From a virus: 25,989 nt of DNA. Where the stretch lies: positions 1 through 25,989 of the IMG/VR virus record IMGVR_UViG_3300021356_000145; one strand, written 5' to 3'. Made by a program: the position numbers and the translations under genes. Below are positions 20,244 through 25,989 of the stretch, piece by piece (position 1 is the first letter of the stretch; each line of letters opens with the position of its first letter). Below the pieces are notes generated by a model. The model ran no database searches. It saw only the letters and a program-made list of their open reading frames with translations, and was not told the DNA's origin.

Positions 20244-20693
20244 ATGCCTGAAGAAGTAAAGAAGGAAGAAGTTAAACAAGAAAAACCAAAAGGACCATTA
20301 GGAAAGTTGAAAGAAAAGGTAGAGGACTCTGAGGAGCACCTTGCCATTCTTTCAACTTTTGTTCGTTTAGGGATTCTTGTTTGGTCTGGTGGTATCTTGA
20401 CACTCAACTACGTCACGATTCCTAACTTGCCACAACAGAAGATCGATCCGACTTTTATAGCCAGTGTCTTCACTGGAGTTTTGGCCACGTTCGGGGTCCA
20501 GACAGCGAAGAAATCTAATGATGGCACGATGAAGATGCAGAACGGTGGTGCCGCAGCTGCTGGTGGTGGAATCACTAAGGCAGACCTTGAAAAACTGATT
20601 GCTGCTGCTAAGGAAACAGCACCTGCTCAGACCATCAGAGTAGAGCAAGGCCCAATCAAAATCGTAACCGATCAACCTCCATACAAGATGTAA
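20244..20693 (+). CDS. Two-span membrane protein, holin candidate
   Basis: This encodes 149 residues. The N-terminus is highly charged (MPEEVKKEEVKQEKPKG...). Two hydrophobic spans follow, about 34-57 (AILSTFVRLGILVWSGGILTL) and 69-87 (TFIASVFTGVLATFGVQTA). After these come a Gly/Ala linker (GGAAAAGGG) and a charged tail ending DQPPYKM. A short protein with two spans and charged termini near an endolysin is the usual holin plan, but no specific holin family is recognised. Confidence 0.6.
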   Translation: MPEEVKKEEVKQEKPKGPLGKLKEKVEDSEEHLAILSTFVRLGILVWSGGILTLNYVTIPNLPQQKIDPTFIASVFTGVLATFGVQTAKKSNDGTMKMQNGGAAAAGGGITKADLEKLIAAAKETAPAQTIRVEQGPIKIVTDQPPYKM

Positions 20694-20695
20694 CC

Positions 20696-21277
20696 ATGAA
20701 ACCTTATCTCAAGTGGACTGCCATCAGTATTGGTGGTGTCGTAGCAATCGCACATGTCGGTGTGTTGGGGCATTTAATTGGCAAAGATTCAGTTGTTGGA
20801 CCCCCAACTATTAATATTCCGAATGGTACACCATACTCTTCATATAAAATTGAAGCAGATAAGGAAGGATATAAAATTGAATATAAAGCAAATGATCCTG
20901 CTATTTTAGAATCTCAGAAATCTTTGAGTCTTGATAAAGAGAAGAAGGGAATCTTTGGTTTTGGTGCAGGAAATGAGAGAAGAAGAGAGTGGAGACGCGA
21001 TCAATTCACTATGCATGGTACTCGAAACTTAGGAGGTGTCGCTGATGGCGGCGAGGGAAAGTTAACTGCGAAAGAAGAAGAGTGTCTCGTGGCGGACGCT
21101 GGAGCACGGTCACAAGGTGCGATGGCAGGTAGTGCTATAGCTGCTGGTGTTGGTGTTCCTGCAGCAATGAGTATTCCCTATGTTGGATGGTTAGCAGCAG
21201 GTTGGACTGCTCTCATAGGTCAACAGGTTGGTGAGACTGTTGGATCAACTGTAGGTGGTGTATTCAACGATTGCTGA
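20696..21277 (+). CDS. Membrane protein with Gly-rich C-terminal domain, unknown
   Basis: This encodes 193 residues. An N-terminal span (about 8-28, TAISIGGVVAIAHVGVLGHL) precedes a polar part with KIEADKEGYKIEYKAND and NERRREWRRDQF. The C-terminal 60 residues (AMAGSAIAAGVGVPAAMSIP, then GQQVGETVGSTVGGVFNDC) look like a glycine-zipper membrane region. Glycine-zipper segments occur in pore-forming and membrane-inserting proteins. Starts 2 bases after the holin candidate. Function not recognised. Confidence 0.6.
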   Translation: MKPYLKWTAISIGGVVAIAHVGVLGHLIGKDSVVGPPTINIPNGTPYSSYKIEADKEGYKIEYKANDPAILESQKSLSLDKEKKGIFGFGAGNERRREWRRDQFTMHGTRNLGGVADGGEGKLTAKEEECLVADAGARSQGAMAGSAIAAGVGVPAAMSIPYVGWLAAGWTALIGQQVGETVGSTVGGVFNDC

Positions 21278-21480
21278 TGAACTTTGAACTGACAATGGAG
21301 GAGTTCACGATTATCCAGAACGCCCTCCATTACTATAAACATGTTGAGAAACGCGGACATTTCCAACAATATGATATTGAACGTATAAATCGTTTAAGAG
21401 ATAAACTCTCTTACCAATTGATACCTAGTCCGAATAGTAAAGATGGAACTGTTCCTTCGCCCCCTAGAGAATCCAAATGA
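21277..21480 (+). CDS. Small helical protein, unknown
   Basis: This encodes 67 residues beginning MNFELTMEEFTIIQNALHYY. The Met-Glu-Glu-Phe, IIQNALHYYKH and DIERINRLRDKL pattern is typical of short helical phage proteins of unknown role. ATG 21277 forms TGATG with the previous stop. Its last 13 codons overlap the next gene in another frame. Confidence 0.6.
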   Translation: MNFELTMEEFTIIQNALHYYKHVEKRGHFQQYDIERINRLRDKLSYQLIPSPNSKDGTVPSPPRESK

Positions 21481-21640
21481 CCCCGTATGGAGTGTAATTA
21501 TTTCCATAATCATACTTTTAGTGGGTGTTGGATATTGTATTGTCTATATAATGTCGATGGCTTTTGATGAATTGAACCATGACTACAATAAATCAGAAGG
21601 ACGCGGATCAGGATCAACTGATAGCCCTCCTGACGCATAG
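21443..21640 (+). CDS. Single-span membrane microprotein
   Basis: This encodes 65 residues: PLENPNDPVWSVIISIIILL leads into one span (about 16-41), then an acidic and Gly/Ser tail (DELNHDYNKSEGRGSGSTDS). It overlaps the preceding gene by 38 bases and the following one by 62, both in different frames. Such nesting is common for small lysis genes. Function unknown. Confidence 0.58.
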   Translation: MELFLRPLENPNDPVWSVIISIIILLVGVGYCIVYIMSMAFDELNHDYNKSEGRGSGSTDSPPDA

Positions 21641-21896
21641 AGTTGAAGACGCTGAAAAAATGTCACAGGAACTCCGTGATCGTGTTCGTAAATTAGAACG
21701 CTGGGTTTGGGGTGCAGGTGCTGTAATCTCTGCTGCAATTACAATTATTGGCATTGCGATAGCAGTGGAATCAAAACCCGCACATGCTTTTACTGATGAT
21801 AGTTTAACCGATGCTCCTTGTGCCACTGAATTGGCTGCTCAAAGTCTTGTAGAAGAAGTCAGCATTAGACAAAAATCCTCAGAGGAGAAAGAGTAA
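21579..21896 (+). CDS. XhlA-like membrane protein (coiled coil + one span)
   Basis: This encodes 105 residues. HRVEDAEKMSQELRDRVRKLERWVW (about 20-44) is a coiled coil directly abutting a span GAGAVISAAITIIGIAIAV (about 46-64), the layout of hemolysin XhlA/holin-associated proteins. After the span comes a polar C-terminus with one Cys. Such proteins associate with holins at the membrane. It starts 62 bases inside the previous gene, and its stop shares one base with the nuclease ATG. Confidence 0.6.
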   Translation: MTTINQKDADQDQLIALLTHRVEDAEKMSQELRDRVRKLERWVWGAGAVISAAITIIGIAIAVESKPAHAFTDDSLTDAPCATELAAQSLVEEVSIRQKSSEEKE

Positions 21897-22357
21897 TGGG
21901 TGCAATGGTTCCGCCAAGTCGTAAGAGTTGTTACAATTTTAGAGTGGTATCGATAGATAGAGTGTTGGATGGCGACACTATCGATGTCACGATTGATCTC
22001 GGTTTTGACCTTTATAAAAAAGAGAGAGTTAGAGTTGCTGGTGTGGACACACCAGAGAAAAGAACCCGCGACCTTGAAGAGAAAGCACTTGGAATCGATG
22101 CAACAAACTGGCTCAAAGAGAAGTTAGATGGTGCTATTTCTGGCGAAGACGAACTCGCTGTTAGAACTGAACTTGTTGGTGGTATGGGTAAGTATGGTCG
22201 CCTTCTTGGTTGGTTATATATTGGAGACGCAGAACTATCATTAAATGAGCAAATGATCACCGAAGGATATGCATGGGCATACGATGGTGGAACCAAACAA
22301 AAGAACTTTGAAGAGTTGCGTGAGATCCGTAGAGCACACGGTACATTAATTGACTGA
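21896..22357 (+). CDS. Staphylococcal-nuclease-like (thermonuclease) endonuclease
   Basis: This encodes 153 residues. RVLDGDTIDVTID (22-34) carries the calcium Asp. RVRVAGVDTPEK (44-55) carries the catalytic Arg46, Asp51 and Glu54. GKYGRLLGWLY (98-108) supplies the second Arg (Arg102), and LNEQMITEGYAWAY closes the OB fold. All catalytic residues of the family are present. No signal peptide is present, so it probably works in the cytoplasm on host DNA or RNA. It is coupled to both neighbours by one-base overlaps. Confidence 0.88.
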   Translation: MGAMVPPSRKSCYNFRVVSIDRVLDGDTIDVTIDLGFDLYKKERVRVAGVDTPEKRTRDLEEKALGIDATNWLKEKLDGAISGEDELAVRTELVGGMGKYGRLLGWLYIGDAELSLNEQMITEGYAWAYDGGTKQKNFEELREIRRAHGTLID

Positions 22358-23130
22358 TGCCAATCCCTGATATACGAATTAATCGACTTAATATCAGGGA
22401 TATTTTTATTCCTGGAAATCTGACAACTCAACCACCCATAGCATTGCCTATACAACCACCTGTCACATCGATGGTTGGTGTTCCTATTGTTAATATGCCT
22501 GGGTGTGTTGAGGCACACAAAGATAGTGGTAAAAATGTAAATCTGAAAGATGCTGACGATAAGGGTGTTATGACTCTGTGTGATGCAGGGACACCCTATT
22601 TCGTTGCTATTGATTATAATGCAAATAAAATAGAACTAGAGCAAGAACCTCCTAAACCACCACCAGTAGCACCACCAAAAGAACCAAAATCTCCAGAGAC
22701 TAAAACTCCACCAGTTCCTAAGACTGAAGCACCATTACCTGAGTGTCCTACAAGAGCACAACAGTTAAAGGATCCTGTCGGAAAGATTGTAGAAGGAAAT
22801 AAAAAAATTGTTGCATATGAAACGGTCGGGAAAGAATGTCTCCCTGTATTTGAGGAGTTGTCTATCCCTGACCAGATTATTCAAAACATACCATCACCAG
22901 GTATGGTGACTACTACCGCCTCCATTGCGGTGGTAGCGACGAGTTCTGCACTGCTCGCAAAGCCTCTTGCTGATCTTTTGTTAAAGGTTGTGAAACCGGT
23001 AGTGAAGAAGGTACTGAAGAAGATTGCGACCTTACGGGGTAAGAAGATCCCGCCGCAGACGGTACGGGAGAAGCGGCAGGAGCAGCGGTTGCGGAACCAC
23101 GCGATTCGGAAGTTGAAGGGGAGGGAATAG
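22357..23130 (+). CDS. Proline-rich protein with C-terminal membrane span and basic tail
   Basis: This encodes 257 residues. The N-terminus is MPIPDIRINRLNIRDIFIPG, then a domain with Cys50, Cys75 and ADDKGVMTLCDAGTPYFVAI. A Pro/Lys/Glu linker follows (PPKPPPVAPPKEPKSPETK, about 98-128), a third Cys-bearing stretch, a span about 184-208 (ASIAVVATSSALLAKPLADL) and a very basic tail. Residues 186-257 lie over the end of the opposite-strand gene. In that stretch codons switch to CGG, CCG and ACG, which are scarce upstream. A virion or membrane role is possible; no family with known function is recognised. Confidence 0.7.
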   Translation: MPIPDIRINRLNIRDIFIPGNLTTQPPIALPIQPPVTSMVGVPIVNMPGCVEAHKDSGKNVNLKDADDKGVMTLCDAGTPYFVAIDYNANKIELEQEPPKPPPVAPPKEPKSPETKTPPVPKTEAPLPECPTRAQQLKDPVGKIVEGNKKIVAYETVGKECLPVFEELSIPDQIIQNIPSPGMVTTTASIAVVATSSALLAKPLADLLLKVVKPVVKKVLKKIATLRGKKIPPQTVREKRQEQRLRNHAIRKLKGRE

Positions 23131-23881
23131 AATGTCTATGCGGTTTGATATAAGACACGTTATTTACAACCACGTCCGCACATATTCCCCTGTAAGGGCT
23201 AGCTGGGTGAAAAGTAATTCCCTGCTTTTTTAACTCACCACAATTCTTAAGTCTAGCCAATTCAAAGTCTAATCTCTTGTTAGCAAGCAATTGACCCTGT
23301 AAAGCGATCTGTGTTTCTGCTGCTTGCTTACAACGTTCTTGTAATCCACCATCAAGTGGAAAAGAAATTGTTGCAGATAAGCCAATACTAGTACTGAAGT
23401 TTCTGGTCATACCAGTTCTTACCGGTTTCTGCCAGAGAACTTTACCTGGATTATCGGGAACACCATCTCCCTGCATTTCCATAACAGTGATGGTCATATC
23501 TGCGCCATCTTCATATGCTCTTACTGTTTCGCCATCAGCATTGACATAAGTTCTATCGTCATACCATTCTTCCCAAGGGTGATTCTTTACAGTTTTTTGA
23601 ACTTCTACCATCCTTCCTTCAAAGTCTCTTGCATCATATTGAGGTTCATTATAATAAGTTTCAAATGGTTCTTTATCGTTTCTAGCGTGTGTAAAATACG
23701 GGGTAAAGTTAGCAGTTGGCCCTTGGCAACTGATCACACCCCCGTAAGTATTAGTGATATATGGACCCTGTAAAACCTGGATGGCCTGGTTGGTCACAGA
23801 ACCCGATGAGTTTGCGATTGGATTAGCAGTCGCAGAAACACCTCCCACATCAGCAGCACTGACGGGGGAGGATACTAGCAA
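22913..23881 (-). CDS. Secreted protein, unknown, irregular start
   Basis: The reading frame codes for a protein with a hydrophobic leader (YLYPVIALLVSSPVSAA), then VGGVSATANPIANSSGSV, an acidic middle (HPWEEWYDDRTYVNADG), a helical part (ERCKQAAETQIALQGQLLAN) and a Pro/Ser/Ala-rich tail ending VQNSSLPPQWRR. TTG 23881 is the only canonical start near the leader but cuts it. The leader reading extends up to Lys at 23905, inside the preceding gene, and the next canonical start is an ATG at 24178. ATT at 23887, overlapping the upstream stop, is another possibility. The last 72 codons are antisense to the plus-strand gene. The 5' end is uncertain. Confidence 0.6.
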   Translation of the reverse strand: MLVSSPVSAADVGGVSATANPIANSSGSVTNQAIQVLQGPYITNTYGGVISCQGPTANFTPYFTHARNDKEPFETYYNEPQYDARDFEGRMVEVQKTVKNHPWEEWYDDRTYVNADGETVRAYEDGADMTITVMEMQGDGVPDNPGKVLWQKPVRTGMTRNFSTSIGLSATISFPLDGGLQERCKQAAETQIALQGQLLANKRLDFELARLKNCGELKKQGITFHPASPYRGICADVVVNNVSYIKPHRHSIPSPSTSESRGSATAAPAASPVPSAAGSSYPVRSQSSSVPSSLPVSQPLTKDQQEALRAVQNSSLPPQWRR

Positions 23882-23886
23882 CGCAA

Positions 23887-24357
23887 TTACTGGGTAAAGA
23901 TACTTGTGGTATCCGTTACGCTTGTAACTTCTGTTGTCCTTTGGATTATAGTTTGATTCGTCATTCCTGGTCCCATGTAAGACGACGTGAATTGGAACGC
24001 TTCTCCTGGTTTTGTTATAGTGAAGTTTGCATTGGAGAAGTTTAATCCAGTTGTCGAACTTGTTACCTGTCCTTCGATTCCTCCCAATGGAGTCACATTC
24101 ACGTTGTTGGTTACTGTTGGGGGAAGAAGTGACGCTCCGTTGTTGGATACGTTTGTTCCCGAAACTGAATATTGCCATCCTGTTGCATAGTCTATAGAGT
24201 TGATTGTCTCAGTTTGCTTAGAAGTCGTTTCAGTGTGGCTGGTCATTGAACCCTGTGTAAAGTTCGGGACTACTGGAACCGCCCCAGCAGATTGAACCAG
24301 TCCGTGAAGAACTCCAAGAACCAATCCGAGACCGATTGCTTCTTGTAATCTATCCAT
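23887..24357 (-). CDS. Secreted or surface protein, unknown (paralogue of 24357-24860)
   Basis: This encodes 156 residues with N-terminus MDRLQEAIGLGLVLGVLHGL, a hydrophobic anchor or signal, followed by a Thr/Ser/Asn-rich chain. QYSVSGTNVSNNG and GEAFQFTSSYMGPG closely match QYSVSGSNVGTSDG and GEAFSFSTSFLQGD of the neighbouring gene, so the two share a repeated module. Its ATG overlaps the upstream stop (TAATG). The low-complexity beta-rich composition suggests a surface or fibre-like protein. Function unknown. Confidence 0.68.
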   Translation of the reverse strand: MDRLQEAIGLGLVLGVLHGLVQSAGAVPVVPNFTQGSMTSHTETTSKQTETINSIDYATGWQYSVSGTNVSNNGASLLPPTVTNNVNVTPLGGIEGQVTSSTTGLNFSNANFTITKPGEAFQFTSSYMGPGMTNQTIIQRTTEVTSVTDTTSIFTQ

Positions 24358-24860
24358 TAGTCGATCACCGTGATTTCACTTACAAATTGACCGACAGCAG
24401 TAGATCCAGATCCGCCAGCTGTAATCGAAATAGCACCATCAGTACCAATTGTACCAGCAAGATTACCTGCAGTACCTGCAGTATAAGAAGTCTGACTAGA
24501 GAAGTTACTAACTTCACCAACAGTAGGAGCACTCGTGCTCAGAGCATCACCTTGTAAGAATGATGTACTAAAGGAGAATGCTTCTCCACTTGTAGCATCT
24601 AATTGGCTTGCTGTGATAGTACCAGGAGAATAAACTCCACTGCTTACAGTTCCACTGGTCAGCATCCCTGCAGTTGTACCATCAGAGGTACCAACATTAC
24701 TTCCCGACACGGAGTATTGGTTGCCCAGTCTAGTTGCAGTAGATCTTGCAGAATCAACGGTCAGTTGAACTGAGGAAGACATACTATGAACAAGTCCACC
24801 AGCATTGGCTGCACTTGCGCTCATCAATAACATTACAATGGGAAGAAATCTTCTCATCAT
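24357..24860 (-). CDS. Secreted Ser/Thr/Gly-rich protein, unknown
   Basis: This encodes 167 residues from ATG 24860 (a second ATG follows at 24857). The signal peptide MMRRFLPIVMLLMSASAANA is cut before GGL. The mature chain is Ser/Thr/Gly-rich, with YSVSGSNVGTSDG and GEAFSFSTSFLQGD motifs shared with the next gene and a C-terminal AGTIGTDGAISITAGGSGS. An upstream in-frame start at 24896 would place the signal peptide internally and lies before the late promoter box, so it is rejected. First gene of the minus-strand unit. Possibly displayed on the infected cell surface or in the virion. Confidence 0.72.
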   Translation of the reverse strand: MMRRFLPIVMLLMSASAANAGGLVHSMSSSVQLTVDSARSTATRLGNQYSVSGSNVGTSDGTTAGMLTSGTVSSGVYSPGTITASQLDATSGEAFSFSTSFLQGDALSTSAPTVGEVSNFSSQTSYTAGTAGNLAGTIGTDGAISITAGGSGSTAVGQFVSEITVID

Positions 24861-24879
24861 GTATACCGATATAGATCTG

Positions 24880-24887
24880 TATTTATT
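24880..24887 (-). promoter_or_regulatory. Late promoter for the minus-strand secreted-protein unit
   Basis: On the minus strand the sequence reads AATAAATA, matching the NATAAATA form reported for cyanophage late promoters. It lies about 20 bases before ATG 24860, so the leader is very short. No Shine-Dalgarno is visible. Confidence 0.55.
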
Positions 24888-24943
24888 TAGAGACAAACTT
24901 TTTCTAGATCAATTTTAAGTTTAGGACGATACCATTTATGGCC

Positions 24944-24972
24944 TTGACAGGTGGGGTAAACCCTAGTATTAT
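24944..24972 (+). promoter_or_regulatory. sigma70 promoter of psbA
   Basis: TTGACA (24944-24949) and TATTAT (24967-24972) are 17 bp apart. CCT-TGAC-AGG around the -35 is a remnant of the terminator loop seen at 17145, without the long stem or T-tract. The predicted start is near 24979, leaving a leader of about 165 nt. Confidence 0.7.
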
Positions 24973-24977
24973 AAATA
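24970..24977 (+). promoter_or_regulatory. T4-type late promoter of psbA
   Basis: TATAAATA overlaps the last three bases of the sigma70 -10 box, so early and late polymerases would start within a few bases of each other. TATAAATC at 25050-25057 is a weaker second match. Confidence 0.7.
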
Positions 24978-25004
24978 AGTCAACGGATTAAGAAACATAA
25001 AGTT

Positions 25005-25033
25005 CCTTAAACTGCTGTAAACACTCCTTAAAC
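25005..25033 (+). repeat. Direct repeat CCTTAAAC, 21 bp apart, in psbA leader
   Basis: CCTTAAAC occurs at 25005-25012 and 25026-25033, two helical turns apart, each followed by a G one or two bases on. It lies in the transcribed leader and could be a DNA operator or an RNA site. Confidence 0.45.
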
Positions 25034-25069
25034 CGAGACCTATAGGGTGTATAAATCACGTCTCTAATA

Positions 25070-25092
25070 TCTAACCTGGAGGGTAGGTTAGA
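25070..25092 (+). promoter_or_regulatory. psbA leader hairpin with GGAGG in loop
   Basis: The 8-bp stem TCTAACCT (25070-25077) with AGGTTAGA (25085-25092) encloses GGAGGGT. It can be extended by AATAT/ATATT with a one-base bulge. The loop is a perfect Shine-Dalgarno sequence but lies about 60 bases before ATG 25143, and no Shine-Dalgarno is adjacent to the start codon. It may bind a protein, a small RNA or the 30S subunit in standby. Confidence 0.55.
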
Positions 25093-25142
25093 AATATTTT
25101 ACTTAGTGTTCCCCGCACTTATACTTAACCCTTTAACGACAA

Positions 25143-25989
25143 ATGGCTCAAACAACTCTTTCGCGTCAGCAAGGCGCGTCCACTTGGGATAACTTCTGCG
25201 AGTGGGTAACTTCAACTAACAACCGTCTCTATGTCGGTTGGTTCGGTGTGCTGATGATCCCAACTCTGTTGGCAGCAACCATCTGCTTCATCACTGCATT
25301 CGTCGCTGCTCCCCCTGTGGACATCGACGGCATCCGTGAACCAGTCGCTGGTTCTCTGATGTATGGTAACAACATCATCTCTGGTGCTGTTGTTCCCAGC
25401 TCCAACGCAATTGGTCTTCACTTCTATCCCATCTGGGAAGCAGCATCACTCGACGAGTGGCTGTACAATGGTGGTCCTTACCAACTCGTAGTTTTCCACT
25501 TCCTCATTGGCGTCTTCTGCTACATGGGTCGTGAATGGGAACTCTCCTACCGCCTTGGAATGCGTCCTTGGATCTGTGTTGCTTACTCTGCACCTGTTGC
25601 AGCAGCATCCGCAGTCTTCCTGGTCTATCCTTTCGGTCAAGGTTCCTTCTCTGACGGTATGCCCCTCGGCATCTCTGGTACGTTCAACTACATGCTTGTC
25701 TTCCAAGCAGAACACAACATCCTGATGCACCCCTTCCACATGTTGGGTGTCGCTGGTGTCTTCGGTGGTTCACTGTTCTCCGCAATGCATGGTTCACTGG
25801 TTACTTCTTCGCTGGTTCGTGAAACCACCGAAACCGAGTCCCAGAACTATGGTTACAAGTTCGGTCAAGAAGAAGAGACCTACAACATCGTTGCTGCTCA
25901 TGGATACTTCGGTCGTCTGATCTTCCAGTATGCATCGTTCAACAACTCCCGTTCACTTCACTTCTTCCTGGCAGCATGGCCTGTCGTTG
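25143..25989 (+). CDS. psbA: Photosystem II D1 protein PsbA (5' part)
   Basis: The first 282 codons of D1 run off the right edge, starting [18 protein letters not shown]. Core motifs are intact: [52 protein letters not shown] with the redox tyrosine (canonical Tyr161, here 162), [10 protein letters not shown] with the manganese ligand Asp (canonical 170), [12 protein letters not shown] with His190 and His198 equivalents, and SAMHGSL. Phage D1 replaces the rapidly photodamaged host D1 so that light reactions continue through infection. The position equivalent to residue 130 is Glu (GREWELS), the high-light D1:2 state. No intron is present in the visible part. Confidence 0.98.
   Translation, partial: MAQTTLSRQQGASTWDNFCEWVTSTNNRLYVGWFGVLMIPTLLAATICFITAFVAAPPVDIDGIREPVAGSLMYGNNIISGAVVPSSNAIGLHFYPIWEAASLDEWLYNGGPYQLVVFHFLIGVFCYMGREWELSYRLGMRPWICVAYSAPVAAASAVFLVYPFGQGSFSDGMPLGISGTFNYMLVFQAEHNILMHPFHMLGVAGVFGGSLFSAMHGSLVTSSLVRETTETESQNYGYKFGQEEETYNIVAAHGYFGRLIFQYASFNNSRSLHFFLAAWPVV

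Noticed and set aside
25143-25989. Intron or homing endonuclease in psbA
   Set aside because: The D1 frame is uninterrupted in the visible part; the remainder lies outside the window.
1-25989. CRISPR arrays, insertion sequences, transposases, integrase or attachment sites
   Set aside because: No regularly spaced repeats, transposase-like frames or inverted-repeat ends were seen. The two tRNA genes show no duplicated 3' ends indicating an attachment site.

Overview
The window reads as part of the genome of a T4-like marine cyanophage (a myovirus of Synechococcus or Prochlorococcus). Diagnostic features are psbA (photosystem II D1) at the right edge, two high-light-inducible (hli) genes, pstS, a phage tail-lysozyme-type endolysin, phage tRNA genes, T4-type late promoters (TATAAATA), and dense packing with 1-20 nt gene overlaps. 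I cannot name the phage or strain from sequence alone.

Layout. (1) 1-1500: end of a probable virion gene, an orphan Phd/YefM-like antitoxin, tRNA-Ile(UAU) and tRNA-Met(CAU), three small unknown genes and a structured intergenic stretch. (2) 1521-15063: one unbroken plus-strand operon of 16 sugar and surface-polysaccharide genes. It holds GDP-mannose 3,5-epimerase, two methyltransferase-like proteins, several glycosyltransferases, an RfbH/E1-type 3-dehydratase, a ThDP carboligase, a PanB homologue, a reductase/epimerase, a nucleotidyltransferase, a PfkB kinase, a HAD phosphatase, a cupin and a GT25 enzyme. (3) 15086-17123: a late promoter, two paralogous small outer-membrane beta-barrel proteins, a candidate Pho box and pstS. 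(4) 17145-18078: hli genes interleaved with membrane microproteins. (5) 18085-23130: a run of lysis and envelope genes (endolysin with an N-terminal hydrophobic anchor, holin-like and XhlA-like membrane proteins, a secreted HExxH protein, a staphylococcal-type nuclease) plus unknown membrane proteins. (6) 22913-24860 on the minus strand: three secreted proteins behind their own late promoter. The last one overlaps the plus-strand gene tail-to-tail by 218 bp. (7) 24861-25989: complex leader and start of psbA.

How the parts may fit. The polysaccharide operon has two readable themes. One is GDP-L-galactose production (GME) paired with glycosyltransferases carrying the RGTD motif of fucosyltransferase-like enzymes. 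The other is a 3,6-dideoxy, possibly branched-chain, sugar route (RfbH, ThDP carboligase, PanB, reductase) resembling yersiniose synthesis with an added one-carbon enzyme. The latter is the best candidate for an undescribed system.

Regulation. A recurring element places a TTGAC -35 box in the loop of a terminator hairpin, with a -10 box 17 bp downstream, so terminator and next promoter are one compact unit. It is clear at 1461-1496, 17145-17183 and 18085-18120, with related forms at 553-581, 15613-15647 and 24944-24972. Functional statements about sugar products, lysis roles and regulation are inference.
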